Positions 1 through 7,525 of a DNA stretch of 39,107 bases are shown in pieces. The notes under the pieces are model-generated. The model did not search any database. It was not told the origin of the DNA and was given only the letters and a program-made list of their open reading frames with translations. The position numbers were made by a program, and so were the translations under genes. Numbering within the stretch: position 1 is the first letter of the stretch; each line of letters opens with the position of its first letter. The DNA comes from UMGS1279 sp045630265 (GTDB lineage: Bacteria; Bacillota; Clostridia; Oscillospirales; Acutalibacteraceae), in contig JAZQSV010000044.1 in the NCBI GenBank assembly GCA_045630265.1, forward strand, positions 1 through 39,107. Direction: 5' to 3'.

Positions 1-3000
1 AAGATTGTTACATTATTCTCGGTAGCACACTGACGGATTTTTTGACCATCGTTTTCGGTTCCTACAGAGCCCACATCTCTTGTATTTATAACATAGGCAA
101 TATGACCCTGACGGATGGCGGATGGAATATCCTCACTGTCATCACTTATTTTATTTCTAACGTGGGTACGGATACCGTTTTGCTTTAAAAATGCCGCCGT
201 ACCCTCGGTTGCCTCAATATTAAATCCAAGGTTGTAAAATCTTCTAATAAGAGGAAGCGCCTCTTCTTTATCCTTATCGGCAATAGTGGCAAGAACTGTA
301 CCGTAGTTTTGAAGATGCATACCCGATGCCTGAAGTGCCTTATAAACTGCACGGTTAAGCTTATCATCATAACCGATAGCTTCACCTGTGGACTTCATTT
401 CGGGAGAAAGATAAGCGTCAAGTCCCCTGATTTTATTAAAGGAGAAAACCGGCACCTTAACGTACCAACGGTCTTTTTCCTTAGGATAAATATCGAAAAT
501 ACCCTGTTCTTTTAAGCTTTTGCCCATAATAACCTCGGTAGCAATATCGGCAAGACTGTAACCCGTTGCCTTTGAAAGGAAGGGTACGGTACGAGAGGAA
601 CGGGGGTTAACCTCAATTATAAATACCTCGTCGTTCTCATCTACTATAAACTGTATATTGTAAAGGCCCACTATGCCAATTCCAAGGCCTAGCTTTTTTG
701 CATACTGCAAAATTGTGCCCTTAACCTTATCGGAAATGCTGAAGGTGGGATAAACACTTATAGAGTCTCCGCTATGAACACCGGTACGCTCAACAAGCTC
801 CATAATACCGGGCACGAAAACGTCCCTACCATCGCAAATAGCGTCAATTTCAACCTCTTTACCCTGAATATATTTATCAACCAAAACGGGGCGGTCTTCA
901 TCTATTTCAACGGCAGTTTTAAGGTAAGTGCGAAGCTGCTCTTCGTTAGCTACTATCTGCATTGCTCTGCCGCCCAAAACAAAGCTTGGTCTTACAAGTA
1001 CGGGGTAGCCAATTTCGCTTGCGGCCGAAACACCGTCCTCAATTTTTGTAACTGCCCTGCCCTTTGGCTGTGGGATACCAAGGTCGGAAAGGATTTTTTC
1101 AAAGCTATCCCTATTCTCGGCACGCTCAATAGCATCGCAGTCGGTACCTATAATCTTAACTCCCCTATCCCTAAGTGGCTCAGCAAGGTTTATTGCAGTC
1201 TGTCCGCCGAGTGAAGCAACAACGCCATCCGGCTTTTCAAACTCAATAATATTCATTACGTCTTCAGGAGTAAGTGGCTCAAAATAAAGCTTATCTGCTG
1301 TTGTATAGTCGGTAGAAACCGTTTCGGGGTTATTATTTATAATAATTGCCTCGTACCCTGAATTTTTAATGGTTGTAACGGCGTGAACGGTAGAGTAGTC
1401 AAACTCTACACCCTGACCGATACGGATAGGTCCTGCGCCGAGCACCACAATCTTCTTTTTATCTGTAAGTACTGAAGCATTTTCGCCCTGATAGGATGAA
1501 TAGAAGTACGGGATATATGCATTTGTATGGCATGTATCAACCATTTTGTAGATGGGGAAAATATTATTTTCCTTTCTTAAATTGTAAACTTCTATTTCCC
1601 TTTCGCCCCAAAGCTTTGCAATAAATTTATCGCTAAAGCCCATTTCTTTTGCCTTTTTAAGGGTTTCTAAGCTCTTGTCAGCGACAAGTTTTTCTTCCAT
1701 TCTAACAATTCTTTCAACTGCCTCAAGGAAGTAGGAAGTAATTTTTGTAATATCGTGGATTTTGTCTACCTTTGCGCCGCGGCGGAAAAGTTCGGCAATA
1801 CAGAAGATATTATCATCTTTAAATTCGTTGAGATAATTATAAAGTGCATCCGTTTCCATATTGTCAAACTTAGGGAGATGGAAGTGGCAGGCACCGATTT
1901 CAAGTGAGCGAACAGATTTAAGTAGGCATTCCTCTAAATTGGAGCCAATGCCCATAACCTCACCCGTTGCTTTCATTTGTGTGCCGAGTGTGTTGGTAGC
2001 GGTTGTAAATTTGTCAAAGGGGAACCTTGGCAGCTTTGCAATAACATAATCAAGTCTTGGCTCAAATGCGGCGGTGGTATTTGCAACCGCAATTTCGCTA
2101 AGCTCCATACCAACTGCGATTTTTGCGGTAACGCGGGCAATGGGATATCCACTTGCCTTAGATGCGAGTGCAGAGGAACGGGAAACCCTTGGGTTAACCT
2201 CGATTAAATAATATTCGCTGGAATTAGGATTAAGTGCAAATTGAACGTTACAACCACCCTCAATTTTAAGATGTCTTATAAGCTTAATTGCGCTATCGTT
2301 TAGCATTTTAAGGTCGTGGTCATTTAGTGTCATAATAGGTGCCACAACAATAGAGTCACCAGTATGTACGCCAACGGGGTCTATGTTTTCCATACCGCAA
2401 ATAGTAATGGCGTTATCCTTAGAGTCGCGCATTACCTCAAACTCAATTTCCTTATAGCCCTTAACGCTTTTTTCAATAAGTACTTGATGAACGGGAGAAA
2501 GCTTGAATGCATTTGTACCAACCTCAATAAGCTCCTCTTCCGAATAGGCAAAGCCGCCGCCTGTACCACCTAGTGTAAATGCAGGACGGAGCACAACGGG
2601 GTAGCCAATACGCTTAGCCGCCTCCTTTGCTTCATCAAGATTATATGTAATTTCAGAGGGAATTGTTGGCTCGCCAATAGACTGACAAAGTTCTTTAAAG
2701 AGTTCTCTGTCCTCGGCCATTTCAATACTTTCACTGCTAGTACCAAGCAATTCAACGCCGCACTCTTCGAGTACGCCCTTTTCTTTAAGCTGCATAACAA
2801 GGTTAAGTCCTGTTTGTCCACCAATGCCGGGAACGATAGCATCAGGACGCTCATAGCGAAGTATTTTAGCAACATACTCTAAGGTAAGCGGCTCCATATA
2901 CACCTTATCGGCGATGGTGGTATCGGTCATAATAGTAGCAGGATTGGAGTTGCAAAGTATAACCTCATACCCCTCTTCCTTAAGGGCTAGGCAGGCCTGT

Positions 3001-3092
3001 GTGCCCGCATAGTCAAACTCGGCCGCTTGACCTATAACAATAGGGCCCGAGCCAATAATCAAAATCTTTTTCAAATCTTTTCTCTTTGCCAT
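1..3092 (-). CDS. carB: Carbamoyl-phosphate synthase large subunit, 3' end cut by window
   Basis: Makes carbamoyl phosphate from bicarbonate, ATP and glutamine-derived ammonia for pyrimidine and arginine synthesis; it normally pairs with the small glutaminase subunit CarA in the cytosol. The ATG at 3090-3092 follows a GGAGG site and opens with MAKRKDLKKILIIGSGP, the usual CarB N-terminus. Both homologous halves are present: each begins with a GxGPIxIGQ motif and carries ATP-grasp signatures such as EVNPRVSRSSAL in the first and EVNPRSSRTVPF in the second. About 1030 codons are visible, ending in the allosteric MGS-like domain near IRQCATENNVTI; the family is about 1070 residues, so only the last few tens are missing. 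It starts 16 bases after pyrC, so the two are cotranscribed. No carA lies between them. Confidence 0.97.
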   Translation of the reverse strand, partial: MAKRKDLKKILIIGSGPIVIGQAAEFDYAGTQACLALKEEGYEVILCNSNPATIMTDTTIADKVYMEPLTLEYVAKILRYERPDAIVPGIGGQTGLNLVMQLKEKGVLEECGVELLGTSSESIEMAEDRELFKELCQSIGEPTIPSEITYNLDEAKEAAKRIGYPVVLRPAFTLGGTGGGFAYSEEELIEVGTNAFKLSPVHQVLIEKSVKGYKEIEFEVMRDSKDNAITICGMENIDPVGVHTGDSIVVAPIMTLNDHDLKMLNDSAIKLIRHLKIEGGCNVQFALNPNSSEYYLIEVNPRVSRSSALASKASGYPIARVTAKIAVGMELSEIAVANTTAAFEPRLDYVIAKLPRFPFDKFTTATNTLGTQMKATGEVMGIGSNLEECLLKSVRSLEIGACHFHLPKFDNMETDALYNYLNEFKDDNIFCIAELFRRGAKVDKIHDITKITSYFLEAVERIVRMEEKLVADKSLETLKKAKEMGFSDKFIAKLWGEREIEVYNLRKENNIFPIYKMVDTCHTNAYIPYFYSSYQGENASVLTDKKKIVVLGAGPIRIGQGVEFDYSTVHAVTTIKNSGYEAIIINNNPETVSTDYTTADKLYFEPLTPEDVMNIIEFEKPDGVVASLGGQTAINLAEPLRDRGVKIIGTDCDAIERAENRDSFEKILSDLGIPQPKGRAVTKIEDGVSAASEIGYPVLVRPSFVLGGRAMQIVANEEQLRTYLKTAVEIDEDRPVLVDKYIQGKEVEIDAICDGRDVFVPGIMELVERTGVHSGDSISVYPTFSISDKVKGTILQYAKKLGLGIGIVGLYNIQFIVDENDEVFIIEVNPRSSRTVPFLSKATGYSLADIATEVIMGKSLKEQGIFDIYPKEKDRWYVKVPVFSFNKIRGLDAYLSPEMKSTGEAIGYDDKLNRAVYKALQASGMHLQNYGTVLATIADKDKEEALPLIRRFYNLGFNIEATEGTAAFLKQNGIRTHVRNKISDDSEDIPSAIRQGHIAYVINTRDVGSVGTENDGQKIRQCATENNVTI

Positions 3093-3108
3093 TTTTATTC
3101 CTCCAAAA

Positions 3109-4326
3109 CTAACCGTTTATATCTTTATACACTATTTTGCCGTCGCAGACCGTCATAACGCATCTGCCAAAAAGTTCATGCCCTTTAAAAGGAGTTGCTC
3201 TGCCCTTTGACAAAAATTCATTTGGGTCTACCTTAAATTTGCTTCCCAAATTCCAAACCGTAAAATCTTTACCAAGAGGTATATTAAATCGTTTCCGTGG
3301 ATTTACCGCCATTAGTTCTATAAGTTTATCTAAACTTATTACCCCTGTTTTAACAAGGTGGGTATACAGTACCGAAAAGGCGGTTTCAAGCCCTACAATT
3401 CCAAAAGCGCTTTTTTCAAGACCCTTTGACTTTTCATCATCACTATGCGGAGCGTGGTCGGTAGCAATCATATCAATAGTGCCATCAGAAATACCCTCAA
3501 TGAGTGCTTTTTTGTCGGCTACAGAGCGAAGCGGCGGATTCATTTTAAACCTGCCATCTTCTTTCAAATCGCTATCGTCCAAAACAAGGTAGTGGGGCGC
3601 AGTTTCGCAGGTTACGTCTAGCCCCTTGGCCTTGGCCTTTCTTATAAGCTCTACGCTTTCCTTTGCCGATATATGGCAAACGTGGTAGGCGCAGCCCGTT
3701 TCCTCTACAAGCTTTAAATCCCTTTCAATTTGCAGGTATTCGCTTTCACTGCATATTCCCTTATGGCCGTGTTTCTTTGCATATTCACCATCGTGAATAT
3801 AACCGCCCTTTAATAGTGAGTTATCTTCACAGTGGGCAACAATGATTTTCCCTAGCTCCTTCGCCTTTAGCATGGCGCTTCGCATCAGGGCTTCGCTTTG
3901 CACTCCCCTACCGTCGTCCGAAAATGCAATGCATACGTCGCTCAGACTATCCATATCGGAAAGTTCCTCGCCCAGTTGTTTTACCGTTATAGAAGCATAG
4001 GGGTAAATATTTATTTTTGCATCTTTTTCTATTATATCTATTTGTTTTTGTATATTTTCTTTACTGTCAGGAACGGGGTTTAGGTTAGGCATTGTGCAAA
4101 CGGCAGTGTAGCCGCCCCCTGCTGCCGACATTGAACCGCTAAAAATAGTTTCTTTATAAGAAAAACCCGGCTCACGAAAATGCACGTGCACATCGCAAAA
4201 GCCGGGAAAAACAACGTATTTTTTAGAGGCAAAATCACTAATAATTTCGGTGGGTAAAGAAGAGGCAACAACTCCTGAAAGTGCCTCAAGTGATATATCA
4301 AACTGATTTTTAACCACTTTTTTCAT
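3109..4326 (-). CDS. pyrC: Dihydroorotase (type I)
   Basis: Catalyses cyclisation of carbamoyl aspartate to dihydroorotate, the third step of pyrimidine synthesis. It is a cytosolic zinc amidohydrolase of 405 residues. Visible family motifs are DVHVHFREPG near the N-terminus (metal-binding His pair), the AHCED histidine, CHISAKES, CETAPHYL, and MIATDHAPHS with the catalytic aspartate. The start was set at the ATG at 4324-4326 because a strong GGAGGAAG site lies just upstream. The same frame is open further upstream from a TTG, but that part falls inside the terminator-like leader and looks untranslated. The gene is first in a pyrC-carB transcript with its own promoter at 4499-4528 and a candidate attenuator at 4353-4430, so regulation by premature termination is likely. 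Confidence 0.95.
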   Translation of the reverse strand: MKKVVKNQFDISLEALSGVVASSLPTEIISDFASKKYVVFPGFCDVHVHFREPGFSYKETIFSGSMSAAGGGYTAVCTMPNLNPVPDSKENIQKQIDIIEKDAKINIYPYASITVKQLGEELSDMDSLSDVCIAFSDDGRGVQSEALMRSAMLKAKELGKIIVAHCEDNSLLKGGYIHDGEYAKKHGHKGICSESEYLQIERDLKLVEETGCAYHVCHISAKESVELIRKAKAKGLDVTCETAPHYLVLDDSDLKEDGRFKMNPPLRSVADKKALIEGISDGTIDMIATDHAPHSDDEKSKGLEKSAFGIVGLETAFSVLYTHLVKTGVISLDKLIELMAVNPRKRFNIPLGKDFTVWNLGSKFKVDPNEFLSKGRATPFKGHELFGRCVMTVCDGKIVYKDING

Positions 4327-4352
4327 TGTTCTTCCTCCTACCAAAATATAAA

Positions 4353-4462
4353 GAAAAAAGCCCTGCCATTTGGCAAGACTGAACATACTTAAAAAGTAGG
4401 ACAAATTTAGCCGCAAAAAGCAGCCAAATGACCCTTAATTTTTAAAATATACCAACCTTGCC
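4353..4462 (-). promoter_or_regulatory. Candidate transcription attenuator leader of pyrC-carB
   Basis: Read on the minus strand, a terminator hairpin (6-base-pair arms at 4362-4367 and 4372-4377, four-base loop) is followed by CTTTTTTC, about 25 bases before the pyrC start. Upstream a 9-base-pair hairpin (arms 4420-4428 and 4406-4414, loop of five) can form. One of its arms contains CATTTGGC (4423-4430), an exact complement of GCCAAATG (4367-4374) in the terminator's left arm. A second segment, GGCAAG at 4457-4462, complements the CTTGCC of the same arm. The alternatives are mutually exclusive, as in an antiterminator/terminator switch. No PyrR-binding consensus was recognised. Confidence 0.6.
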
Positions 4463-4498
4463 GACATCACAGTATCGACTTAAAGATTTACTTTAATG

Positions 4499-4528
4499 AG
4501 TATACCACAAATTAAACCTTTTTGTCAA
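4499..4528 (-). promoter_or_regulatory. Promoter of pyrC-carB
   Basis: On the minus strand TTGACA (4523-4528) and TATACT (4499-4504) are separated by 18 bases, and TG one base before the -10 gives an extended -10 element. Transcription would begin near 4492, leaving a leader of about 165 bases ahead of pyrC. Confidence 0.8.
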
Positions 4529-4586
4529 CAAAAAAGCCCTACTATTTTCACGAAAATAGAAAAAAATTTATACTCTTTTCAAGACA

Positions 4587-4618
4587 GAAAAACCGCCCTA
4601 AAAAATAGGGCGGTTTAA
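4587..4618 (-). terminator. Intrinsic terminator after rhaA
   Basis: On the minus strand AACCGCCCTA and TAGGGCGGTT form a strong GC-rich stem with a short T-rich loop, followed by TTTTTC. It lies directly after the rhaA stop codon. Confidence 0.9.
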
Positions 4619-4622
4619 AGCT

Positions 4623-5873
4623 TTATCTCTTAGAAAGAACATCCTTTTCGTATGCCTTTACATCCTCAAGCCACTCAGCGCCAACAGGAACATCGTTTTT
4701 CTCACAGAAGTAATCCCAAACTGCACCAAAAGGATAGGTTTTATACTCTTCTGTAAGGGCTAGTCGAGAGGTGTAATCACCCTCAAGTTCCATCTTCATA
4801 AGGTTACTTGTGGGCTCAAGCATTGCGCGAAGAAGTGCCTTTTGCATGTTGCGGGTACCAATTACCCAAGCAGCAATACGGTTAATACTTGCATCAAAGA
4901 AGTCAAGTCCTATATATGTACGGTCAACAAGATTTGTGCGAACAAGGTTATTTGCAATAGCCAACAGCTCGTCATCCATAATAACTACATGGTCACTATC
5001 CCAGCGAACCGGACGGCTAACATGAAGTAGAAGCTTATCGGTAAAAAGAAGCACTGCGGGAATTTTATCCGAAATAACCTCGGTAGGATGGAAATGGCCT
5101 GCATCAAGGCAGTACATTTTGCCTCTGGATACTGCATAGCCGAGAGCAAATTCGTTAGAGCCAACAGTATAGCTTTCTGCACCAATGCCGAAAACCTTGC
5201 TCTCAAGCGCATCTTTAGTATACTTCTCGTCATATTCCTCTGCGAAAACCTCATCAAGTGCGGTCATCATACGGTATCTGGGTCCCTCTTTATCAACGGG
5301 GTTATCCTTATATCCGTCGGGGAACCAGAAGTTTGTAACGCAGGTTTGACCTAATTCTTTACCAAAATATGCGGCAATTTTTCTGGACTGTTTACAATGA
5401 CGAATCCAGAAATTTCTTACCTTTTCATCGGCGCTACTAATAGTAAATCCACTATCTGCCATAGGATGGCTGAAGCATGTAGGGTTAAAATCAAGGCCTA
5501 TGCCCATTTTTTTTGCCCACTCTACCCATCTTTCAAAATGCTTGGGTTCCAGTTCATCAAGGTCAACCTTTTCGTCGGTATCGGCATATATAGCGTGAAG
5601 ATTAAGCTTTTGTTTGCCGGGAATTAAAGACATTGCTTTTTCAATGTCGGCGCGAAGCTCATCGGCAGTCCTTGCTGCACCGGGGTAATTACCGGTTGTT
5701 TGAATACCGCCGCTAAGTTCAACATCCTTAAAAAGGAAGCCGTTAACGTCATCACCCTGCCAACAATGCATTGATATAACAGTATTTTGAAGTCTCTCCA
5801 AAACCTTATCGGTATCTACACCGATTTCGGCGTATTTTTCTTTTGCTAATAAATATGCTTTTTCTGTTTTCAC
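4623..5873 (-). CDS. rhaA: L-rhamnose isomerase
   Basis: Interconverts L-rhamnose and L-rhamnulose, the first step of rhamnose catabolism; a metal-dependent TIM-barrel enzyme of the cytosol. The sequence has the family signatures ISMHCWQGDDV near residue 35, FNPTCFSHP, and DAGHFHPTEV with the metal-binding residues, followed by LDFFDASINRIAAWVIGTRN. The start chosen is the GTG at 5871-5873, because AAGGAG lies nine bases upstream and the protein then begins MKTEKAYLLAKEKY and is 416 residues long, like the 419-residue E. coli enzyme; the longer open frame lacks a ribosome site. It stands alone between its own promoter and terminator, with no rhaB, rhaD or regulator nearby. Confidence 0.95.
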   Translation of the reverse strand: MKTEKAYLLAKEKYAEIGVDTDKVLERLQNTVISMHCWQGDDVNGFLFKDVELSGGIQTTGNYPGAARTADELRADIEKAMSLIPGKQKLNLHAIYADTDEKVDLDELEPKHFERWVEWAKKMGIGLDFNPTCFSHPMADSGFTISSADEKVRNFWIRHCKQSRKIAAYFGKELGQTCVTNFWFPDGYKDNPVDKEGPRYRMMTALDEVFAEEYDEKYTKDALESKVFGIGAESYTVGSNEFALGYAVSRGKMYCLDAGHFHPTEVISDKIPAVLLFTDKLLLHVSRPVRWDSDHVVIMDDELLAIANNLVRTNLVDRTYIGLDFFDASINRIAAWVIGTRNMQKALLRAMLEPTSNLMKMELEGDYTSRLALTEEYKTYPFGAVWDYFCEKNDVPVGAEWLEDVKAYEKDVLSKR

Positions 5874-5906
5874 AAAAAACAACTCCTTGCATTTTAATAC
5901 ATTTAG

Positions 5907-5935
5907 AGTATAACACATTAAAATCTTTTTGTCTA
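5907..5935 (-). promoter_or_regulatory. Promoter of rhaA
   Basis: On the minus strand TAGACA (5930-5935) and TATACT (5907-5912) are 17 bases apart, with TGTGT just before the -10 (extended -10). The leader to the GTG start is short, about 30 bases. No clear operator palindrome was seen. Confidence 0.7.
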
Positions 5936-5964
5936 TCTAATTTTACTGTATTTTTTACAATTTT

Positions 5965-7107
5965 CTAAAACTTATCGGCAATTTTCTTTACCGCAAATAA
6001 AAATCTTTCAATATCGTTTGCGCTACTAAAAACCGAAGGGCTAACCCTTACTGTTCCCCTGTTTATTGTACCTAGGCGTCTATGGGCGTATGGTGCGCAG
6101 TGAAGTCCCGCCCTCACGGCAAAGCCATATTCGTTTAACATTTTAGAAACGGTGCTTGAATCGGAATTTCTTATATTAAAGGAAAGTACGGGTACGAAGG
6201 TCCCCTTTTCGGGGAAGGGTGTATATAGCTCACATCCGCGAGCCTTTGAAAGCCCGTTATAAAGATTTTTCATAAGCCCTTGTTCGGCAGTATAAATTTT
6301 ATCCAATCCCTTTTGTTTTACAAAATCTATTCCCGCAGAGATTCCCATAATACCTGGTAAATTTAGTGTTCCACTTTCAAAGCGTTCAGGATAATCGTCG
6401 GGTTGCGTACTAAGGGCCGATGCCACCCCCGTTCCGCCCTCTATAAGAGTAAAGGGAATATCCTTATTTGCTATTAAAATACCCGTTCCCATTGGCGCAT
6501 ACAGACCCTTGTGCGGCGCCACCGCCAAAAAATCTATATTCATTTTTTCCATATCTATGGGTAACACTCCCGCTGTTTGGGCGGCATCTACAATAAAAAG
6601 TATGGAGTTTTTTTTACATAGCTCCCCAACCTCGGCTATTGGAAAAATTTCTCCCGTAACATTGGAAGCATGCATCAAAACAATAGCCCGTGTATTTTTC
6701 TTTACAAGCCGTTTAAAGGAACGAACTGTTGCCTCACTGTCGCCGAATATAACCTCAGCCACGTCCACCTCTGCACCCATTCTTTTAATTGTTTCAACAG
6801 GCCTTGCTACGGCATTATGCTCCATAGAAGAAATTATAATATGCTCTCCCCTGCGCATAACCCCTTTTATAGCAAAATTAAGCCCCACAGTGCAAGAGGG
6901 AGTAAAAATAACTCTATCCTCTCCCTTGGCGCCAAAAAAATCTGCCACCTTTTCCCTTGTTTCGTATACCCTTTCAGCCGCCAAAATCGAGGGTGTATGT
7001 CCTCCCCTGCCGGGGTTGGCAGAATATTCTGTTAGGGCCTTATTTACCGCATTTATAACGCTTTGCGGCTTTTTTCCGCTTGTTGCGGCGTTATCAAGAT
7101 ATATCAT
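5965..7107 (-). CDS. Cysteine desulfurase family protein (class V aminotransferase fold)
   Basis: A PLP enzyme of the NifS/SufS/CsdA superfamily, closest in feel to the TIGR01977 family, expected to take sulfur or selenium from (seleno)cysteine. The 380-residue protein begins MIYLDNAATS as the family does. Visible residues are the PLP-stacking His97 (SSMEHNAVARP), Asp174 and Gln177 (VDAAQTAG), the PLP lysine Lys200 (APHKGLYAPMGTG) and a probable catalytic Cys337 (GLHCAPYAHRRLGT). The start is the ATG at 7105-7107 behind GGGGAGAGG. It lies downstream of the DUF3343 gene with a strong hairpin between them, suggesting one two-gene unit in which this enzyme loads a small carrier. No iron-sulfur scaffold gene (sufBCD, iscU) is adjacent. 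Confidence 0.88.
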   Translation of the reverse strand: MIYLDNAATSGKKPQSVINAVNKALTEYSANPGRGGHTPSILAAERVYETREKVADFFGAKGEDRVIFTPSCTVGLNFAIKGVMRRGEHIIISSMEHNAVARPVETIKRMGAEVDVAEVIFGDSEATVRSFKRLVKKNTRAIVLMHASNVTGEIFPIAEVGELCKKNSILFIVDAAQTAGVLPIDMEKMNIDFLAVAPHKGLYAPMGTGILIANKDIPFTLIEGGTGVASALSTQPDDYPERFESGTLNLPGIMGISAGIDFVKQKGLDKIYTAEQGLMKNLYNGLSKARGCELYTPFPEKGTFVPVLSFNIRNSDSSTVSKMLNEYGFAVRAGLHCAPYAHRRLGTINRGTVRVSPSVFSSANDIERFLFAVKKIADKF

Positions 7108-7125
7108 ATAACCTCTCCCCTAAAA

Positions 7126-7148
7126 GGGCAGACAGTATTTGTCTGCCC
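7126..7148 (-). terminator. Intercistronic hairpin with weak U tract
   Basis: Arms 7126-7134 and 7140-7148 form a perfect 9-base-pair GC-rich stem with a 5-base loop. On the minus strand it is followed by only TTTTA and then at once by the GGGGAG ribosome site of the cysteine desulfurase gene. It could be a leaky terminator or an RNA-processing/stability element setting the ratio of the two products. Confidence 0.6.
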
Positions 7149-7153
7149 AAAGT

Positions 7154-7375
7154 TCAAACTGTCTCACTGAATCCTAAAAATTTAATACCGTTTTGTAAAA
7201 ACAGTTCTTTGGCCGCATCGGGCTCACAGTTTGTATATATTCCGTATCCGCAACCAACATTTCCCGAAATATTCGTTAAACGGCGCATCTCGGCCTCGTA
7301 CCCCTTACTTCTAAGAAAATTGCGGCCCTTTATAGCATAGGTTACAGTGCCGGTAATTATAAAATACCGTTTCAC
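7154..7375 (-). CDS. DUF3343 small protein (putative Se/S carrier-like)
   Basis: A 73-residue protein that resembles the DUF3343 (putative Se/S carrier-like) family: MKRYFIITGTVTYAIKGRNF at the start, then a central VGCGYGIYTNCEP and a C-terminal FLQNGIKFLGF. The two cysteines in the middle are the likely functional residues, since the family is proposed to carry reduced sulfur or selenium; this role is inferred from the family, not proven. The start is a GTG at 7373-7375 with only a weak ribosome site (GGTAGTGG). A cysteine desulfurase follows immediately on the same strand, the usual partner for such a carrier. No selD, yqeB or yqeC is visible to settle whether selenium is the substrate. 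Confidence 0.75.
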   Translation of the reverse strand: MKRYFIITGTVTYAIKGRNFLRSKGYEAEMRRLTNISGNVGCGYGIYTNCEPDAAKELFLQNGIKFLGFSETV

Positions 7376-7465
7376 TTATACCACTACCTTTCCGGTAAAG
7401 AGCAAATATTCCTTTTTTGTATGCTCCTTACTACACTACATTTTATGCAGTTTCCTAAAATGAGT

Positions 7466-7500
7466 TAAAAAAAGAGCCCCACCCAAACGGACGGAGCTCT
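7466..7500 (-). terminator. Intrinsic terminator after the M23 peptidase gene
   Basis: On the minus strand AGAGCTCCGTCC pairs with GGGTGGGGCTCT (12 pairs including wobbles, four-base loop) and is followed by seven T. It lies 26 bases after the stop codon of the peptidase gene. The remaining 90 bases to the DUF3343 start hold only a weak possible promoter. Confidence 0.88.
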
Positions 7501-7525
7501 AAAATTTTATTACTTATTTTAACCT

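Noticed and set aside
4327..4416. N-terminal extension of pyrC from a TTG codon
   Set aside because: It covers the terminator-like leader, has no ribosome site and is absent from the dihydroorotase family; a strong site precedes the ATG at 4324-4326.
6509..7111. 200-codon open frame on the plus strand
   Set aside because: Complete shadow of the cysteine desulfurase gene, with low-complexity hydrophobic composition and no ribosome site.
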